From NCBI GenBank assembly GCA_036378155.1, contig DASUXA010000060.1:21356-85355 (forward strand): a stretch of 64,000 nucleotides of DNA. Reading direction: 5' to 3'. The notes under the pieces were generated by a model that ran no database searches, was not told the DNA's origin, and saw only the letters and a list, made by a program, of their open reading frames with translations. Source of the stretch: DASUXA01 sp036378155 (GTDB taxonomy: Bacteria > Actinomycetota > Actinomycetes > Mycobacteriales > Micromonosporaceae). This document shows, in pieces, positions 8,845 to 18,447 of this stretch (position 1 is its first letter; every line of letters begins with the position of its first letter). The translations under genes and the position numbers were made by a program.

Positions 8845-9522
8845 GTGACGACCCTCACAGTGGACGGGCTGACGGTGGCGTACGGCCGGAGCGACCCGGT
8901 GCTGCGCGACGTGTCGGTACAGGTGGAGCCGGGTCACACCCTGGCTGTCACCGGACCGTCCGGCGCCGGGAAGACCACTCTGCTGCGCGCGATGGCGGGA
9001 CTGCTGCGCCCCCGGCAGGGTGGCGTGATCGTGGACGGTACGCCGCTGCGCGACCGGGACCACGCGGTCGCCCAACGGGTGGTGCTGATCCCCCAGGACA
9101 ACGGTCTCGCCGCGATCCTGACCGCCGCCGAGAACATCCAGGTCGCCCTCATCGCGCAGGGGGCGAGCCCGGCGGACGCCCGGCGCACCACGACGCGGGT
9201 GCTGGACCGGCTGGGTCTCGCCGCGCAGGCGGACCAGTTGGTCGAGGAACTGTCCGGCGGACAGCAACAGCGCACCGCGACCGCGCGGGGGCTGGCGCTG
9301 CGCGGCGCGGTCCTGCTCGCCGACGAGATCACCAGCGAGCTGGACGCGCAGAACCGGCAGAAGGTGCTGGACCTGTTGCACGACGAGGCGGCACGGGGCG
9401 CGGCGGTGGTACTGGCGACCCACGACCCCCAGGCGGCCGCCGCCTGCGACGCCGAACTGCATCTCGTGGACGGCCGCGCCGAGCTGGTGCGCGGATACGC
9501 CGAGCTGCCGGCGGGCGCATGA
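8845..9522 (+). CDS. ABC transporter ATPase (MacB/LolD type)
   Basis: 225 residues, the usual length for a stand-alone ATPase serving FtsX/MacB-type permeases. Walker A GPSGAGKTT, Q-loop LIPQDNG, ABC signature ELSGGQQQR, Walker B VLLADEITS and the H-loop ATHD are all intact, so it should hydrolyse ATP. The GTG start is preceded by a GGAG at 8831-8834, a little far upstream. Two large FtsX-like permease genes and a second ATPase gene follow, so the four gene products probably form one mechanotransmission-type exporter or efflux complex that moves the operon's product or protects the producer. Confidence 0.92.
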   Translation: MTTLTVDGLTVAYGRSDPVLRDVSVQVEPGHTLAVTGPSGAGKTTLLRAMAGLLRPRQGGVIVDGTPLRDRDHAVAQRVVLIPQDNGLAAILTAAENIQVALIAQGASPADARRTTTRVLDRLGLAAQADQLVEELSGGQQQRTATARGLALRGAVLLADEITSELDAQNRQKVLDLLHDEAARGAAVVLATHDPQAAAACDAELHLVDGRAELVRGYAELPAGA

Positions 9523-9610
9523 CGACGCCGGTCCGGCTCCGGAGAGCACGGCCGTTCGCGCCGTGACGCACCGCGTTCGGTACCGACCGGGTCGTCCAAG
9601 GAGGATGTCG

Positions 9611-12600
9611 ATGCTCGCCGTGGCATTCGGTGCGCTGCGGGCCCGGCGCGCCCAGACCGGCGTGCTGCTGCTCATCGCGATACTGGTGACGGCAGCCGCC
9701 GTGGCGGCGCCGTTCTTCGTGCTCGCCGCGAGCGAATCGGTCGCCGGGCGCGACGTGTCGACCGCCCCGGCGAAGCAGCGGCTGGTCACCGTGTACCGGC
9801 AGGTCGCCGAGTCGACCGCGTCGACGTCGTTCGACCGGTACCGCTCCGACATCCGTCGCGACCTCACGTTGACCGGATTCGACCAGGTCGCCGGCGCGTC
9901 CATCGGCGGAACGGTGAGCGGACCGGCAGGCAGCGCCGGCTCCCCGATCGCGGTACGCGACGGGGTCTGCGCCCGGGTCGTCCTCACAGGAGCGTGCCCG
10001 ACCGGCGCCGGTGACGCGCTGCTGTCCACCCGGACCGCGTCCGACCTCGGGGTCGGGGTCGGCGACCGGGTACGGTTCACCGCGCCCACCCACGACACCC
10101 CGCTGTCGTTCCGGATCAGCGGTCTCTACCAGCCGCGCGATCCGGGCGCGCCGTACTGGGGCGCGGGCGCGCTGCTGGCGGACGGCACGACGCATGCCGC
10201 CCCGTCGGGAGCCGACAAGCCCGCCGGAACCCCGGACGCGCTCTTCGTCACCTGGGACGGTCTGCGCGCCACGGGAATCGTCGACGCGACGTACACCGTC
10301 GACTACATCGCCACCCCGGCGGCGTTGAGCGCGCACAACGCCGTGGACGTCGGGCGCGCTGTCGAATACGGCGCCGCCAGGCTCAAGGCGGACGGGTACC
10401 AGGTGGACACCGGCGTCTTCGACCTGGTCGACCGGGTGCGGCGCGACCAGCGGGCGATCCGGTTGGGGGTACCGCTGGGCGCGGCGCAACTGGTCCTGTT
10501 CGGGTGGTACGCGCTGGTCCTCGCGGTCACCGCCGGCGCCGCCGCGCGGCGCGCCGACATCGGTCTGCTCAAGCTGCGCGGGCTGCCCCGGCGGCGGATC
10601 TGGTCGCTGGCGGGGCAGCAGAGCGCGCTTCCCGTGCTGGCGGGTCTGGTTCCCGGGGTACCGCTCGGATGGCTGCTGGCGCGGGCGCTGGCCGGCGTGA
10701 TCGCGGAACCCGCCCAGCGCCGGCTGGCTGTCCTGCTCGCCGCCGGCGCGGCAGTGGTCGCGGTGCTCGGCGCTCTGCTCGCCGCGCTGCTGGCGGAGCG
10801 GCGCACGGTGCGTACCGACGTGGTCGACCTGCTGCGCCGCACCCCCCGGCGTCCGACGTCGGGCCGGCGCCGAACCTGGCAGTCCAGCGCCGTGGACCTC
10901 GCGGTCGCCGTGCTGGCGCTGGCGGGGGTGTACCAGGTGCACGCCGCGGGGCAGGGGTCGGGGCTGGTGGTACTCGCGCCGGGGCTGGTCGCGTTCGCCG
11001 CCGGGCTGCTCGCCGCGCGCCTGCTCGCACCGGTCGCGACCCGGATCGCGCGCGCCGGGCTGGGCACCGGTCGGCTGTCCGCCACGCTCACCGGTACCTA
11101 CCTTGCCCGGCGCCCCAACCTGGACCGGCTGTTCGCGCTCGTGGCGATCGCGGCGACGCTCGCCGGGTACGCCGCGCTGGCATGGGGTACCGCGTCCGCC
11201 GCCCGGCGGCAGCGCGCCGTCGAAGAGGTCGGCGCGGACCGGGTGCTCACCGTCGAACCGGTCGGCACCGGGACCCTGCTCGCGGCGGTACGCGAGGCGG
11301 ACCCGTCCGGACGGTACGCGATGGCGGCGGTGCAGACCGCCACCGTCGGTGTGCCCGGCGTGCTCGCGGTGGACACCTCCCGCCTCGCCGCCGTCGCCCG
11401 GTGGAGTCCCCGGTACGGGTCGACACCGGCTCGGCTGGTCACCCTGCTGCACCCGCCGGCACCGCCGCCGGTCGCGGTACGCGCCGACCGGCTGCGGTTC
11501 ACCGTGACCGTGAACGCGCTCGGTCCGGGACCGGTGTACCTGGCGGTGATCCTCACCGGCAGCCACGGCGAACGGGTGCTCGCCGGGTACGGACCGCTGA
11601 CGCTCGGTCGGCACGAGTACGAGGCGGACAGCGCGCCCTGCGCCGCGCCGCCCGGCTGCCGGCTGGACGGTTTCGCGGTCACCGGCGCGACGGCGGTCGC
11701 CGGGCGCCCGCTCGACGCGCCCGCACCCGGCGTGGACCTGGTGGTCCACAGCCTGTCCGGCGACGCCCCGATCCTGCGCGGCGCGGACCTCGCCGACCGC
11801 GACCGGTGGCGTCCGACCACCGACCCGACCTGCGTCGGTCCGCTGCTCAGCAGCGACCCGGACGGGTTGCGCGTCGCCCTGCCCCGCGCCGACCGGTACA
11901 CCGGGAGCACCCGGCGGGACGGACAGATCCTCCTGGTCGACGCGCCGACCCCGGTACCGGTGGCGCTCGCCGGGCACCTGGGCAACACCGGGTTGCTCGG
12001 TGATCCGCAGGTCGACCTGTTCGCCTCGACCACGGTGCCGATCCGGGTCGCCGCCCAGGTTGCGGTACTGCCCCGGCTCGGTCGCTCGGGAGCCCTGGTC
12101 GACCTGGAGTACGCCGACCGGTTGACCGACGACGGCGCGGGTCCCCGCACCTCGCAGGTGTGGCTGACCGGCGACGCGCCGCGTGCCGTGGTCGACCGGC
12201 TGCGTACCGCCGGGCTGCGGATCGTCGGCGAGGAAACGGTGGGCACCCGGCAGGACCGGTACGCCGGGTCGGGACCGGCGGCGGCGCTGCGGTTCCAACT
12301 GCTCGGCGCGGCGCTCGCGGTGATCCTGGCGGGGTCGAGCGTGGTACTCGTCGCGGCGGTCGAGCGCGAGTCGCGCACCGAGGAGCTGACCGCGCTGCGC
12401 CACCAGGGTGTCGCCTCGCCCGCCGCCCGGTCGGTCGCCTTCGGCGGGTACGCCTGGCTGACCGGCGCGGCGGTGCTCACCGGGCTGCTGATCGCGCCCG
12501 CCGACCGACTCGTCACCGGGGCGATCCTGCCGCTGTTCAGCGACGACTGGCGGGTACTCCCCGCACCCGCGCTGCTGCGACCCGGTGCGCTGCTGGTCGC

Positions 12601-12679
12601 CGCCGCGCTGGTCGTCACGGTGCTCGGCGCCGCCGCCGGATTCGCCGGGTACCGACTGGCGCGGCAGGTGACCCGATGA
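9611..12679 (+). CDS. FtsX-like ABC permease, two-module giant form (copy 1)
   Basis: 1022 residues. A first membrane helix at about residues 12-40 is followed by a large extracytoplasmic domain, a membrane block at ~283-400 containing GLLKLRGLPRRRIW (typical cytosolic coupling segment of FtsX/MacB permeases), further helices at ~430-530, a second external domain, and a final helix set at ~893-1015 that includes the analogous TALRHQGV segment. Thus two FtsX halves are fused in one chain. AAGGAGG sits 6 nt before ATG 9611; ATG 9605 would leave no spacing. Such permeases couple ATP use to extracytoplasmic movement rather than classic transmembrane transport. Its stop overlaps the next start. 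Confidence 0.88.
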   Translation: MLAVAFGALRARRAQTGVLLLIAILVTAAAVAAPFFVLAASESVAGRDVSTAPAKQRLVTVYRQVAESTASTSFDRYRSDIRRDLTLTGFDQVAGASIGGTVSGPAGSAGSPIAVRDGVCARVVLTGACPTGAGDALLSTRTASDLGVGVGDRVRFTAPTHDTPLSFRISGLYQPRDPGAPYWGAGALLADGTTHAAPSGADKPAGTPDALFVTWDGLRATGIVDATYTVDYIATPAALSAHNAVDVGRAVEYGAARLKADGYQVDTGVFDLVDRVRRDQRAIRLGVPLGAAQLVLFGWYALVLAVTAGAAARRADIGLLKLRGLPRRRIWSLAGQQSALPVLAGLVPGVPLGWLLARALAGVIAEPAQRRLAVLLAAGAAVVAVLGALLAALLAERRTVRTDVVDLLRRTPRRPTSGRRRTWQSSAVDLAVAVLALAGVYQVHAAGQGSGLVVLAPGLVAFAAGLLAARLLAPVATRIARAGLGTGRLSATLTGTYLARRPNLDRLFALVAIAATLAGYAALAWGTASAARRQRAVEEVGADRVLTVEPVGTGTLLAAVREADPSGRYAMAAVQTATVGVPGVLAVDTSRLAAVARWSPRYGSTPARLVTLLHPPAPPPVAVRADRLRFTVTVNALGPGPVYLAVILTGSHGERVLAGYGPLTLGRHEYEADSAPCAAPPGCRLDGFAVTGATAVAGRPLDAPAPGVDLVVHSLSGDAPILRGADLADRDRWRPTTDPTCVGPLLSSDPDGLRVALPRADRYTGSTRRDGQILLVDAPTPVPVALAGHLGNTGLLGDPQVDLFASTTVPIRVAAQVAVLPRLGRSGALVDLEYADRLTDDGAGPRTSQVWLTGDAPRAVVDRLRTAGLRIVGEETVGTRQDRYAGSGPAAALRFQLLGAALAVILAGSSVVLVAAVERESRTEELTALRHQGVASPAARSVAFGGYAWLTGAAVLTGLLIAPADRLVTGAILPLFSDDWRVLPAPALLRPGALLVAAALVVTVLGAAAGFAGYRLARQVTR

Positions 12680-15600
12680 TCACGCTGGTCCTCGCGATGC
12701 TACGGGCCCGTGCCGGGCGCGCCGTCGTGGTGTCGCTGCTGACCGTCGTCGCGGTCGCCGCCGCCGTGGCGGGGCCGGTGTTCCTCGCCGCCGCCGACCG
12801 GTCGACGATCGCCACCGAGGTCGCCCACGCCACCTCGTTCGAGTTGACGCTGCAGGCGCGCGACAGCGTCGACCTGACCCGGCAGCGCGACCGCAGCTTC
12901 GAGACCACCGCGCCCGGTCTGCTGTCCGGTCCCGGGCTGACGCCGATCTTCACCGCCGAGTTCGGCGTGTACCTGACCGGTCCGAAGGACAGCGACGGCA
13001 CCCGGCTGACCTTCCGCGAGGGGGTGTGCGCGCACCTGCGGATGGTCGAGGGGCGCTGCCCGATCGGTACCGACGAGGTGGTTCTCGCCGAGGCGACGGC
13101 GGCGCGGTTCGGCGTCCACACCGGACAGAGCGTCGTCGAGCACGAAAGCGTGATCACCCAGGACGGACCGGTCGCGGTCGGACCGCCGGCAACGCTGGCG
13201 GTGGTGGGCGTGTTCCAGATCCGCGACCCCGACGAGCGGTACTGGGCGGACCAGCGCTACGTCGACGCCGGGCCGGGCGGGGCGCTGTCCGGGCTGGGTG
13301 TACCGGCGTTCACCACGCGCGGCACGATCGAGGCGCTCGGGCACGCCATCGAGGTGCAGAAGGTGGACGCGCTGCTCGATCCGGCGGCGCTGCGCCCGTC
13401 GCGACTGGTCGAGATCCGCTCGGCGGTCGAGAAGGCGATGACCCGTCCCCCGGGCAGCCAGATCCAGATCGCCACGGGCATCCCCGCCCTGCTCGACCGG
13501 ATCGACGCCGACCGGTCCACGCTGCGCGAGGTGGTACCGCTGGCGGCGGTGCCGCTGGTGGTACTGGCGTGGATGGTGCTGCTGCTGGCCGTCGGGTACG
13601 CCACCGACGCGCGGCGCGGCGAGCTCGCCCTGCTCAAGTTGCGCGGTACCGGCAGGGTCGGGCGGTGGTGGCTGGTACTCGGCGAGACCGTGCTCGCCGT
13701 GCTGGTCGGCGCGCCGCTGGGGTACCTCGCCGGGTACCTCCTGGTCGGCGTCGCCGCCCGGCTGCTGCTGCCCGCCGCCGCCGGCCCGGTGGAACCGTCG
13801 AGCCAGGCGCTCCGCTGGGGGGCGGTCGCGGTGCTCGGCACGCTGCTGGTCGCCCTGCTCGCCCAGCGCCGCCTGCTCGCCGCCCCGGTCGCCGACCTGC
13901 TCCGCCAGGTACCGTCGCGGGGCGGTTGGCGGGGACAGGCACTGGAAGCGGTCCTGTATCCGCTCGCCGTAGCCGCCGTCGTCCAGATGAGACTCAACCC
14001 CGGTCGGCTGACCGGCGTCATGCTGCTCGCCCCCGGACTGGTCATGCTCGCGGTGGCGCTGCTGGCCGCCCGGCTGGTGGGTCCTGTCGTCGGTGCGGTC
14101 GGAACGCGGGCGCTGCGCCGCGGCAGGCTCGCGGTCGCGCTCGGCGCGTTGCGACTGGCCCGGCGACCGGGCGCCGCGCGCCTGCTCGCGCTGCTGGTGG
14201 TCGCCGTGGCTCAACTGTGCTTCGCGGTCACCGCGACGAGCGTGGCGGGGCGGGCGGCGGACGACCGGTCCGCGGTGGAACTCGGCGCGGCGCGGGTGCT
14301 GACGGTACTGCCGGTCGAGCGGACCGAGCTGCTGCGCGCGGTACGCGCCGCCGACCCGGCGGGCCGGTACGCGATGGCGGTCGCCTCGGTGCCGGCACGC
14401 AACGACAGCGACCCGCCGATGCTCGCCGTCGACGCCACCCGACTGGCGCAGGTCGCGAACTGGCTGCCCGAGTACGGCGCGTTGACCGCCGCCCAGGCGG
14501 CGCAGCGGCTGCGACCGGGCGAGCTCGACCCGGTACTGGTGCACGGTCGGTCGCTCAGCGTCGACGCGACGGCGACCGGCTTCGACCCGAGGCAGCAGCC
14601 GCACCTGGTGGTGCACCTCGCCCCGCTCGCCGGGGGACCGACGCAGGCGAGCGACCTGGGCGCGCTGACGCCCGGGCGGCACCGGTACCGCTCCTCCGCC
14701 TCCTCGGTCGTGAACTGCCCGGAGGGCTGCCGACTGGTCGGCATCGAGGTGGCGCTGTCCGCCAGTACCGACCTCGACCTCGTCCTGCACGGGTTGTACG
14801 AGGGCGACCCGGCGACACCGGTCGACGCGGGACTGGGTCGGCAGGGTCGGTGGCGGACCCCGGTACCGGACAGCGCGACCGCCGTGCCGTCGCTGACCGC
14901 GCGCCCGGACGGGTTGTCGGCGAGCCTGCGTACCAAGGGGCTGAAGGCGGACGCGTGGATCATCCCGGTCGACGAGCCGTACCCGCTGCCGGTCGTCGCC
15001 GCCGGTCCGCTCCCCGGTGACGTGCTCGACGGTGCCGACCGCACGCCGCAACGGGTGCGCCCGGTCGGCACGGCGGCGGTCCTGCCGCGCCTGGGTCGCC
15101 GCGGTGTCCTGGTCGACCTGGAGTACCTCGCGGCGACCGCTCGCGACGTCGGACCGGCGGACGCGCCCGAGGTGTGGCTCGCCGCCGACGCGCCCGCCGA
15201 CCTGGTGGACAGGCTGCGCGACGCCGGGCTGACCGTGACCGGCAGCACCACCGACGGCGAGCGGACGGGGTATCTGCGCCGGCAGGGTCCCGGTACCGGG
15301 CTGCGGTTCCACCTGCTCGCCGGTGCGCTCGCGATCCTCCTCGCGCTGGCCGCGCTCGCCCTGGTCGCCACCGTGGACCGGCGTACCGGACGGCAGCTGC
15401 GGGCGCTGCGCGTGCAGGGTGTCCCGCGCCGGGCGCTGGCGGCTGCGAACCGGTACGGGTACGCCGGACTGGTCCTGGTCGCGTCGCTGCTCGGACCGAT
15501 CGCGGCGGGCGCCGCCTGGCTGCTCACCGCGCCGTCGATCCCGATGTTCGCCGACCGGGTCCAGGTCGTCACGCCGCCCACCTGGCCCGACTGGCGGGTG

Positions 15601-15750
15601 CTCGCCGCCGGCTGGGCGGTGGCGGGTGTGCTCCTGCTGGGTTTCGCGCTGGCGGCGGCGCGGATTCTGTCGTCCGGACTCGACGACCGTGGTCCGGGAC
15701 TGTGGACGAGCCGGCGACATGCGACATTCGACGCGGGGAGGGAATCGTGA
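12676..15750 (+). CDS. FtsX-like ABC permease, two-module giant form (copy 2)
   Basis: 1024 residues, a diverged paralogue of the preceding permease with the same plan: N-terminal helix (residues ~12-38), external domain, helices ~280-395 with LALLKLRGTGRVGRWW, helices ~440-520, second external domain, and C-terminal helices ~875-1000 with RALRVQGVPRRAL. The start overlaps the upstream stop (ATGA), and its own stop overlaps the following GTG (GTGA), so the three genes are translationally coupled and probably made in equal amounts. I infer a heterodimeric permease, each subunit built of two FtsX modules. Confidence 0.88.
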   Translation: MITLVLAMLRARAGRAVVVSLLTVVAVAAAVAGPVFLAAADRSTIATEVAHATSFELTLQARDSVDLTRQRDRSFETTAPGLLSGPGLTPIFTAEFGVYLTGPKDSDGTRLTFREGVCAHLRMVEGRCPIGTDEVVLAEATAARFGVHTGQSVVEHESVITQDGPVAVGPPATLAVVGVFQIRDPDERYWADQRYVDAGPGGALSGLGVPAFTTRGTIEALGHAIEVQKVDALLDPAALRPSRLVEIRSAVEKAMTRPPGSQIQIATGIPALLDRIDADRSTLREVVPLAAVPLVVLAWMVLLLAVGYATDARRGELALLKLRGTGRVGRWWLVLGETVLAVLVGAPLGYLAGYLLVGVAARLLLPAAAGPVEPSSQALRWGAVAVLGTLLVALLAQRRLLAAPVADLLRQVPSRGGWRGQALEAVLYPLAVAAVVQMRLNPGRLTGVMLLAPGLVMLAVALLAARLVGPVVGAVGTRALRRGRLAVALGALRLARRPGAARLLALLVVAVAQLCFAVTATSVAGRAADDRSAVELGAARVLTVLPVERTELLRAVRAADPAGRYAMAVASVPARNDSDPPMLAVDATRLAQVANWLPEYGALTAAQAAQRLRPGELDPVLVHGRSLSVDATATGFDPRQQPHLVVHLAPLAGGPTQASDLGALTPGRHRYRSSASSVVNCPEGCRLVGIEVALSASTDLDLVLHGLYEGDPATPVDAGLGRQGRWRTPVPDSATAVPSLTARPDGLSASLRTKGLKADAWIIPVDEPYPLPVVAAGPLPGDVLDGADRTPQRVRPVGTAAVLPRLGRRGVLVDLEYLAATARDVGPADAPEVWLAADAPADLVDRLRDAGLTVTGSTTDGERTGYLRRQGPGTGLRFHLLAGALAILLALAALALVATVDRRTGRQLRALRVQGVPRRALAAANRYGYAGLVLVASLLGPIAAGAAWLLTAPSIPMFADRVQVVTPPTWPDWRVLAAGWAVAGVLLLGFALAAARILSSGLDDRGPGLWTSRRHATFDAGRES

Positions 15751-16613
15751 CGGGACTGGCGGTCGCCTGTCGCCGGGTGGTGCACATCTACCGGGCGCAG
15801 GCGGGTGACGTGGTCGCCCTGGCAGGCGTCGACCTGTCGATCAATCCCGGGGAGATGCTGGCGCTGGTCGGTCCGTCGGGCTCCGGCAAGTCGACGCTGG
15901 TCGCTCTGCTCGCCGGGCTGATGCGCCCGTCCGCGGGGCGGGTGCATGTCGGCACGTACGACATGGGCAAGCTGTCCGACGCCGAGATCTCCCGGCTGCG
16001 CGGTACCGAGATCGGCGTGGTGCTGCAGGGCGCGGCGCGCAACCTGCTCGGGTACACGAACCTGTACCGCAACATCTGGCTGGCGCAGCGCCAGGCGGCG
16101 CGGACCTCGGGCGTCCAGCTCGACGACCCGGACCGCATCCTGGACCTGGTGGGACTGGGCGGGATGGGCCGCGCCAAGGTGGGTGAGCTGGCACCGGGCG
16201 CGCGGCAGCGTGCCGCGCTGGCGGTCGGTATCGCCGCCGGGCCGGGTCTGCTGCTGGTGGACGAGCCGACGTCGCAACTGGACACGCGGGGTCGTGACGA
16301 GGTGCTCGCCGCGTTGGAGACGGTGAACCAGGAACGCGGTACCACGATCGTGGTGGTGACCCACGACGGCGAGGTGGGCGCCCGGCTCGGTCGGGCGGTG
16401 ACCATCCGCGACGGTCGGGTCGGCGCGGAGGGGCGCGACGGGCAGGACTTCGCGGTGGTCGCCGGCGACGGCACGATCCAGTTGCCGCCCGAGGTGCTCG
16501 ACGCGTACCCGCCGGGGACCCTGTTCAAGGTCGACCACGAGGACGGGACGGTGTCGCTGGTGGTCGGCGGGGCGCACAGCACACTGGCGCGCCCACCCGC
16601 CTCGGACAACTAG
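15747..16613 (+). CDS. ABC transporter ATPase with degenerate signature motif
   Basis: 288 residues. Walker A GPSGSGKST, Walker B LLLVDEPTS and H-loop VTHD are intact, but the signature that should read LSGGQ(Q)QR is ELAPGARQR. The D-loop SQLD is present and the C-terminus carries an extra ~65 residues with strands. A defective signature in one of two partner ATPases is known from asymmetric ABC exporters, where one composite ATP site is degenerate; pairing with the intact ATPase at 8845 would give this arrangement. GGGAGGG lies 5 nt before GTG 15747. This is the last gene of the left operon; the following 160 bp holds no further coupled gene. Confidence 0.88.
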   Translation: MTGLAVACRRVVHIYRAQAGDVVALAGVDLSINPGEMLALVGPSGSGKSTLVALLAGLMRPSAGRVHVGTYDMGKLSDAEISRLRGTEIGVVLQGAARNLLGYTNLYRNIWLAQRQAARTSGVQLDDPDRILDLVGLGGMGRAKVGELAPGARQRAALAVGIAAGPGLLLVDEPTSQLDTRGRDEVLAALETVNQERGTTIVVVTHDGEVGARLGRAVTIRDGRVGAEGRDGQDFAVVAGDGTIQLPPEVLDAYPPGTLFKVDHEDGTVSLVVGGAHSTLARPPASDN

Positions 16614-16777
16614 CGTCGCGCGACTGCTGGTTCCAGTCGGCGGAGCGCCGCCGAGGTCCCGACCGTTGTGTCGACATGCCGTCAATTGACGTGACTCGAT
16701 GTCCTCGTCGCTGCACGCTGCGTCGCATGACGCCCAGCCGACCGGCGGGCGTCCCCGACAGGGAGGCGACGAACCCC

Positions 16778-18376
16778 GTGCACCCGACATCCCCACCCCG
16801 ATCATCCCGTACCCGGCGCGCCTGCCGCGCCCTGGTCGTCGGCGCGCTGCTGCTGGCCGGCGTCGGCGTGCTCACGCCGCCCGCCGAGGCGCAGACCAGC
16901 CACACCGGTCCGTCGATCAACGCGACCGCGCCGACGGGCGAACAGCTGACCGCGCAGGTGTACGACCACCCCCGCTACTACACCGCCGAGCAGCTCGACG
17001 CGCTCAACGAGGAACTGTTCGACGACGAGGACGTCAACCTCGGTCACCCCGGCAAGCCGCCCCGCCACGGCGCGTTGGGGCCGTCGGTGTCCGCGCCCGA
17101 CTCGGTCGGCACGCTGGCGACCACCGTGCTGCGCGACTCCACCATTCCGGCGAGCGGCATCTCCGGCGGGTCGACGTACGCCTCGTACACCCAGGAGCCG
17201 AGCACCGACGCGAACGGCGCGAACATCTTCCAGACCGGCAACTGGTACGCCACCCGCAGCACCGACGGCGGCGCGACCTGGTCCTATCTGGACCCGTTCA
17301 CGATGTTCGGCTCCGGCTTCTGCTGCGACCAGGTCACCCAGTACGACCCGGACACCGGGCGGCAGTTCTGGCTGCTCCAGTTCTCCGACCACCTGGTGCT
17401 CGCCAACGCCTCCGCGTCCGGTACCGGGGCGTTCACCAACTGGTGCTACTGGAACATCACCCCCGGCTGGTTCGGGCTCGCGTCCGGTACCGGGCTGGAC
17501 TACAACGACATGACGATCGGCAACAGCTACGTGTATGTGTCGACCAACTTCTTCCCGTCCGGCGGGGGCTCCGGGTCGGCGCTGGCGCGCCTGCCGAAGA
17601 AGGAGATGGCGGCATGCGCGGGGTTCAACTACGGCTACCTCACCCGTACCGACAGCTTCACCTTCAAGCTGGTGCCCGGCTCCACCGACACGCTGTACTG
17701 GGGTAGCAACTGGGGTCAGACCAACGGCTCGTCGTTCCGGGTGTACGCCTGGCCGGAGAGCTCCGGCTCGTACTCCTACTGGGACCGCACCGTCGCGTCG
17801 TACACCTTCTTCACCCGCAACAGCGGTCAGAACTGCGCCAGCACCGACGGCGTGGTGACCAACTGGTGCCAGTACGCGGATTCCCGGGTGCTGGGCGCGT
17901 ACCGGGCAGCCGGTGTGCTCGGCTTCTCGTTCAACGCGAAGCAGGACGGTTCGCACCCGTTCCCGTACAGCCGGATCGTCTGGTTCAACGAATCGGACAA
18001 GTCGTACATCGGGGCGGGCGACGTGTGGGCGACCTGGGGCGCCATCCAGTTCCTGTCGCTCGCGCCGAACTCCAGCGGTCGGGTCGGCGGCGCGTACGCC
18101 TGGGGCGGCGGTACCGGCGGCACGCACTACTACCCCGGCTCGGCGGTGTACTCCACCGGAGCCGGCACGATCGAGAACAACTCCAACTTCTACCTGTGGG
18201 GCGACGGCAACACCTGCACCTACAACGGGCTCTACCGGTGGGGTGACTACCTGACCACCCGCACGTACAAGGCGAACCCGTCGACGTGGCTCGCCACGGG
18301 CTGGGCGATCAAGGGCGGCAACTGCGGCAGCTCAGGCGCGTACGCGCAACCGCACAACGTGCAGTTCTCCGGCTGA
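16778..18376 (+). CDS. Secreted protein of unknown function
   Basis: 532 residues from GTG 16778 (GGGAGG 11 nt upstream); ATG 16727 is an alternative. A clear Sec signal peptide: Arg-rich n-region, hydrophobic stretch ALVVGALLLAGVGVL, cleavage after PPAEA. The mature protein is rich in Gly, Ser, Tyr, Trp and Asn with repeated phrases such as YATRSTDGGATWSY and GDVWATWGAIQFLS, reminiscent of sialidase/BNR (SxDGGxTW) beta-propellers. A FCC motif and several scattered Cys suggest disulfides. Probably an exported beta-rich enzyme or binding protein. I cannot assign a substrate. A strong hairpin follows the stop codon. Confidence 0.75.
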   Translation: MHPTSPPRSSRTRRACRALVVGALLLAGVGVLTPPAEAQTSHTGPSINATAPTGEQLTAQVYDHPRYYTAEQLDALNEELFDDEDVNLGHPGKPPRHGALGPSVSAPDSVGTLATTVLRDSTIPASGISGGSTYASYTQEPSTDANGANIFQTGNWYATRSTDGGATWSYLDPFTMFGSGFCCDQVTQYDPDTGRQFWLLQFSDHLVLANASASGTGAFTNWCYWNITPGWFGLASGTGLDYNDMTIGNSYVYVSTNFFPSGGGSGSALARLPKKEMAACAGFNYGYLTRTDSFTFKLVPGSTDTLYWGSNWGQTNGSSFRVYAWPESSGSYSYWDRTVASYTFFTRNSGQNCASTDGVVTNWCQYADSRVLGAYRAAGVLGFSFNAKQDGSHPFPYSRIVWFNESDKSYIGAGDVWATWGAIQFLSLAPNSSGRVGGAYAWGGGTGGTHYYPGSAVYSTGAGTIENNSNFYLWGDGNTCTYNGLYRWGDYLTTRTYKANPSTWLATGWAIKGGNCGSSGAYAQPHNVQFSG

Positions 18377-18380
18377 GGTC

Positions 18381-18417
18381 GTTCCGCTGGCGGGCCGTTC
18401 CGGCCCGCCGGCGGAAC
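18381..18417 (+). terminator. 17-bp hairpin after the secreted-protein gene
   Basis: Arms 18381-18397 and 18401-18417 pair over 17 bp with one G-T pair and a TTC loop, 5 nt after the stop codon. No T-run follows, as is common for actinobacterial terminators. Confidence 0.7.
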
Positions 18418-18447
18418 CGGACCGGCATCCGCAGGAGTCGAAGCCGC

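Noticed and set aside
1..16613. Left operon as an NRPS/PKS or classical lanthipeptide cluster
   Set aside because: No carrier, adenylation, ketosynthase or LanB/LanC/LanM genes and no recognisable precursor peptide.
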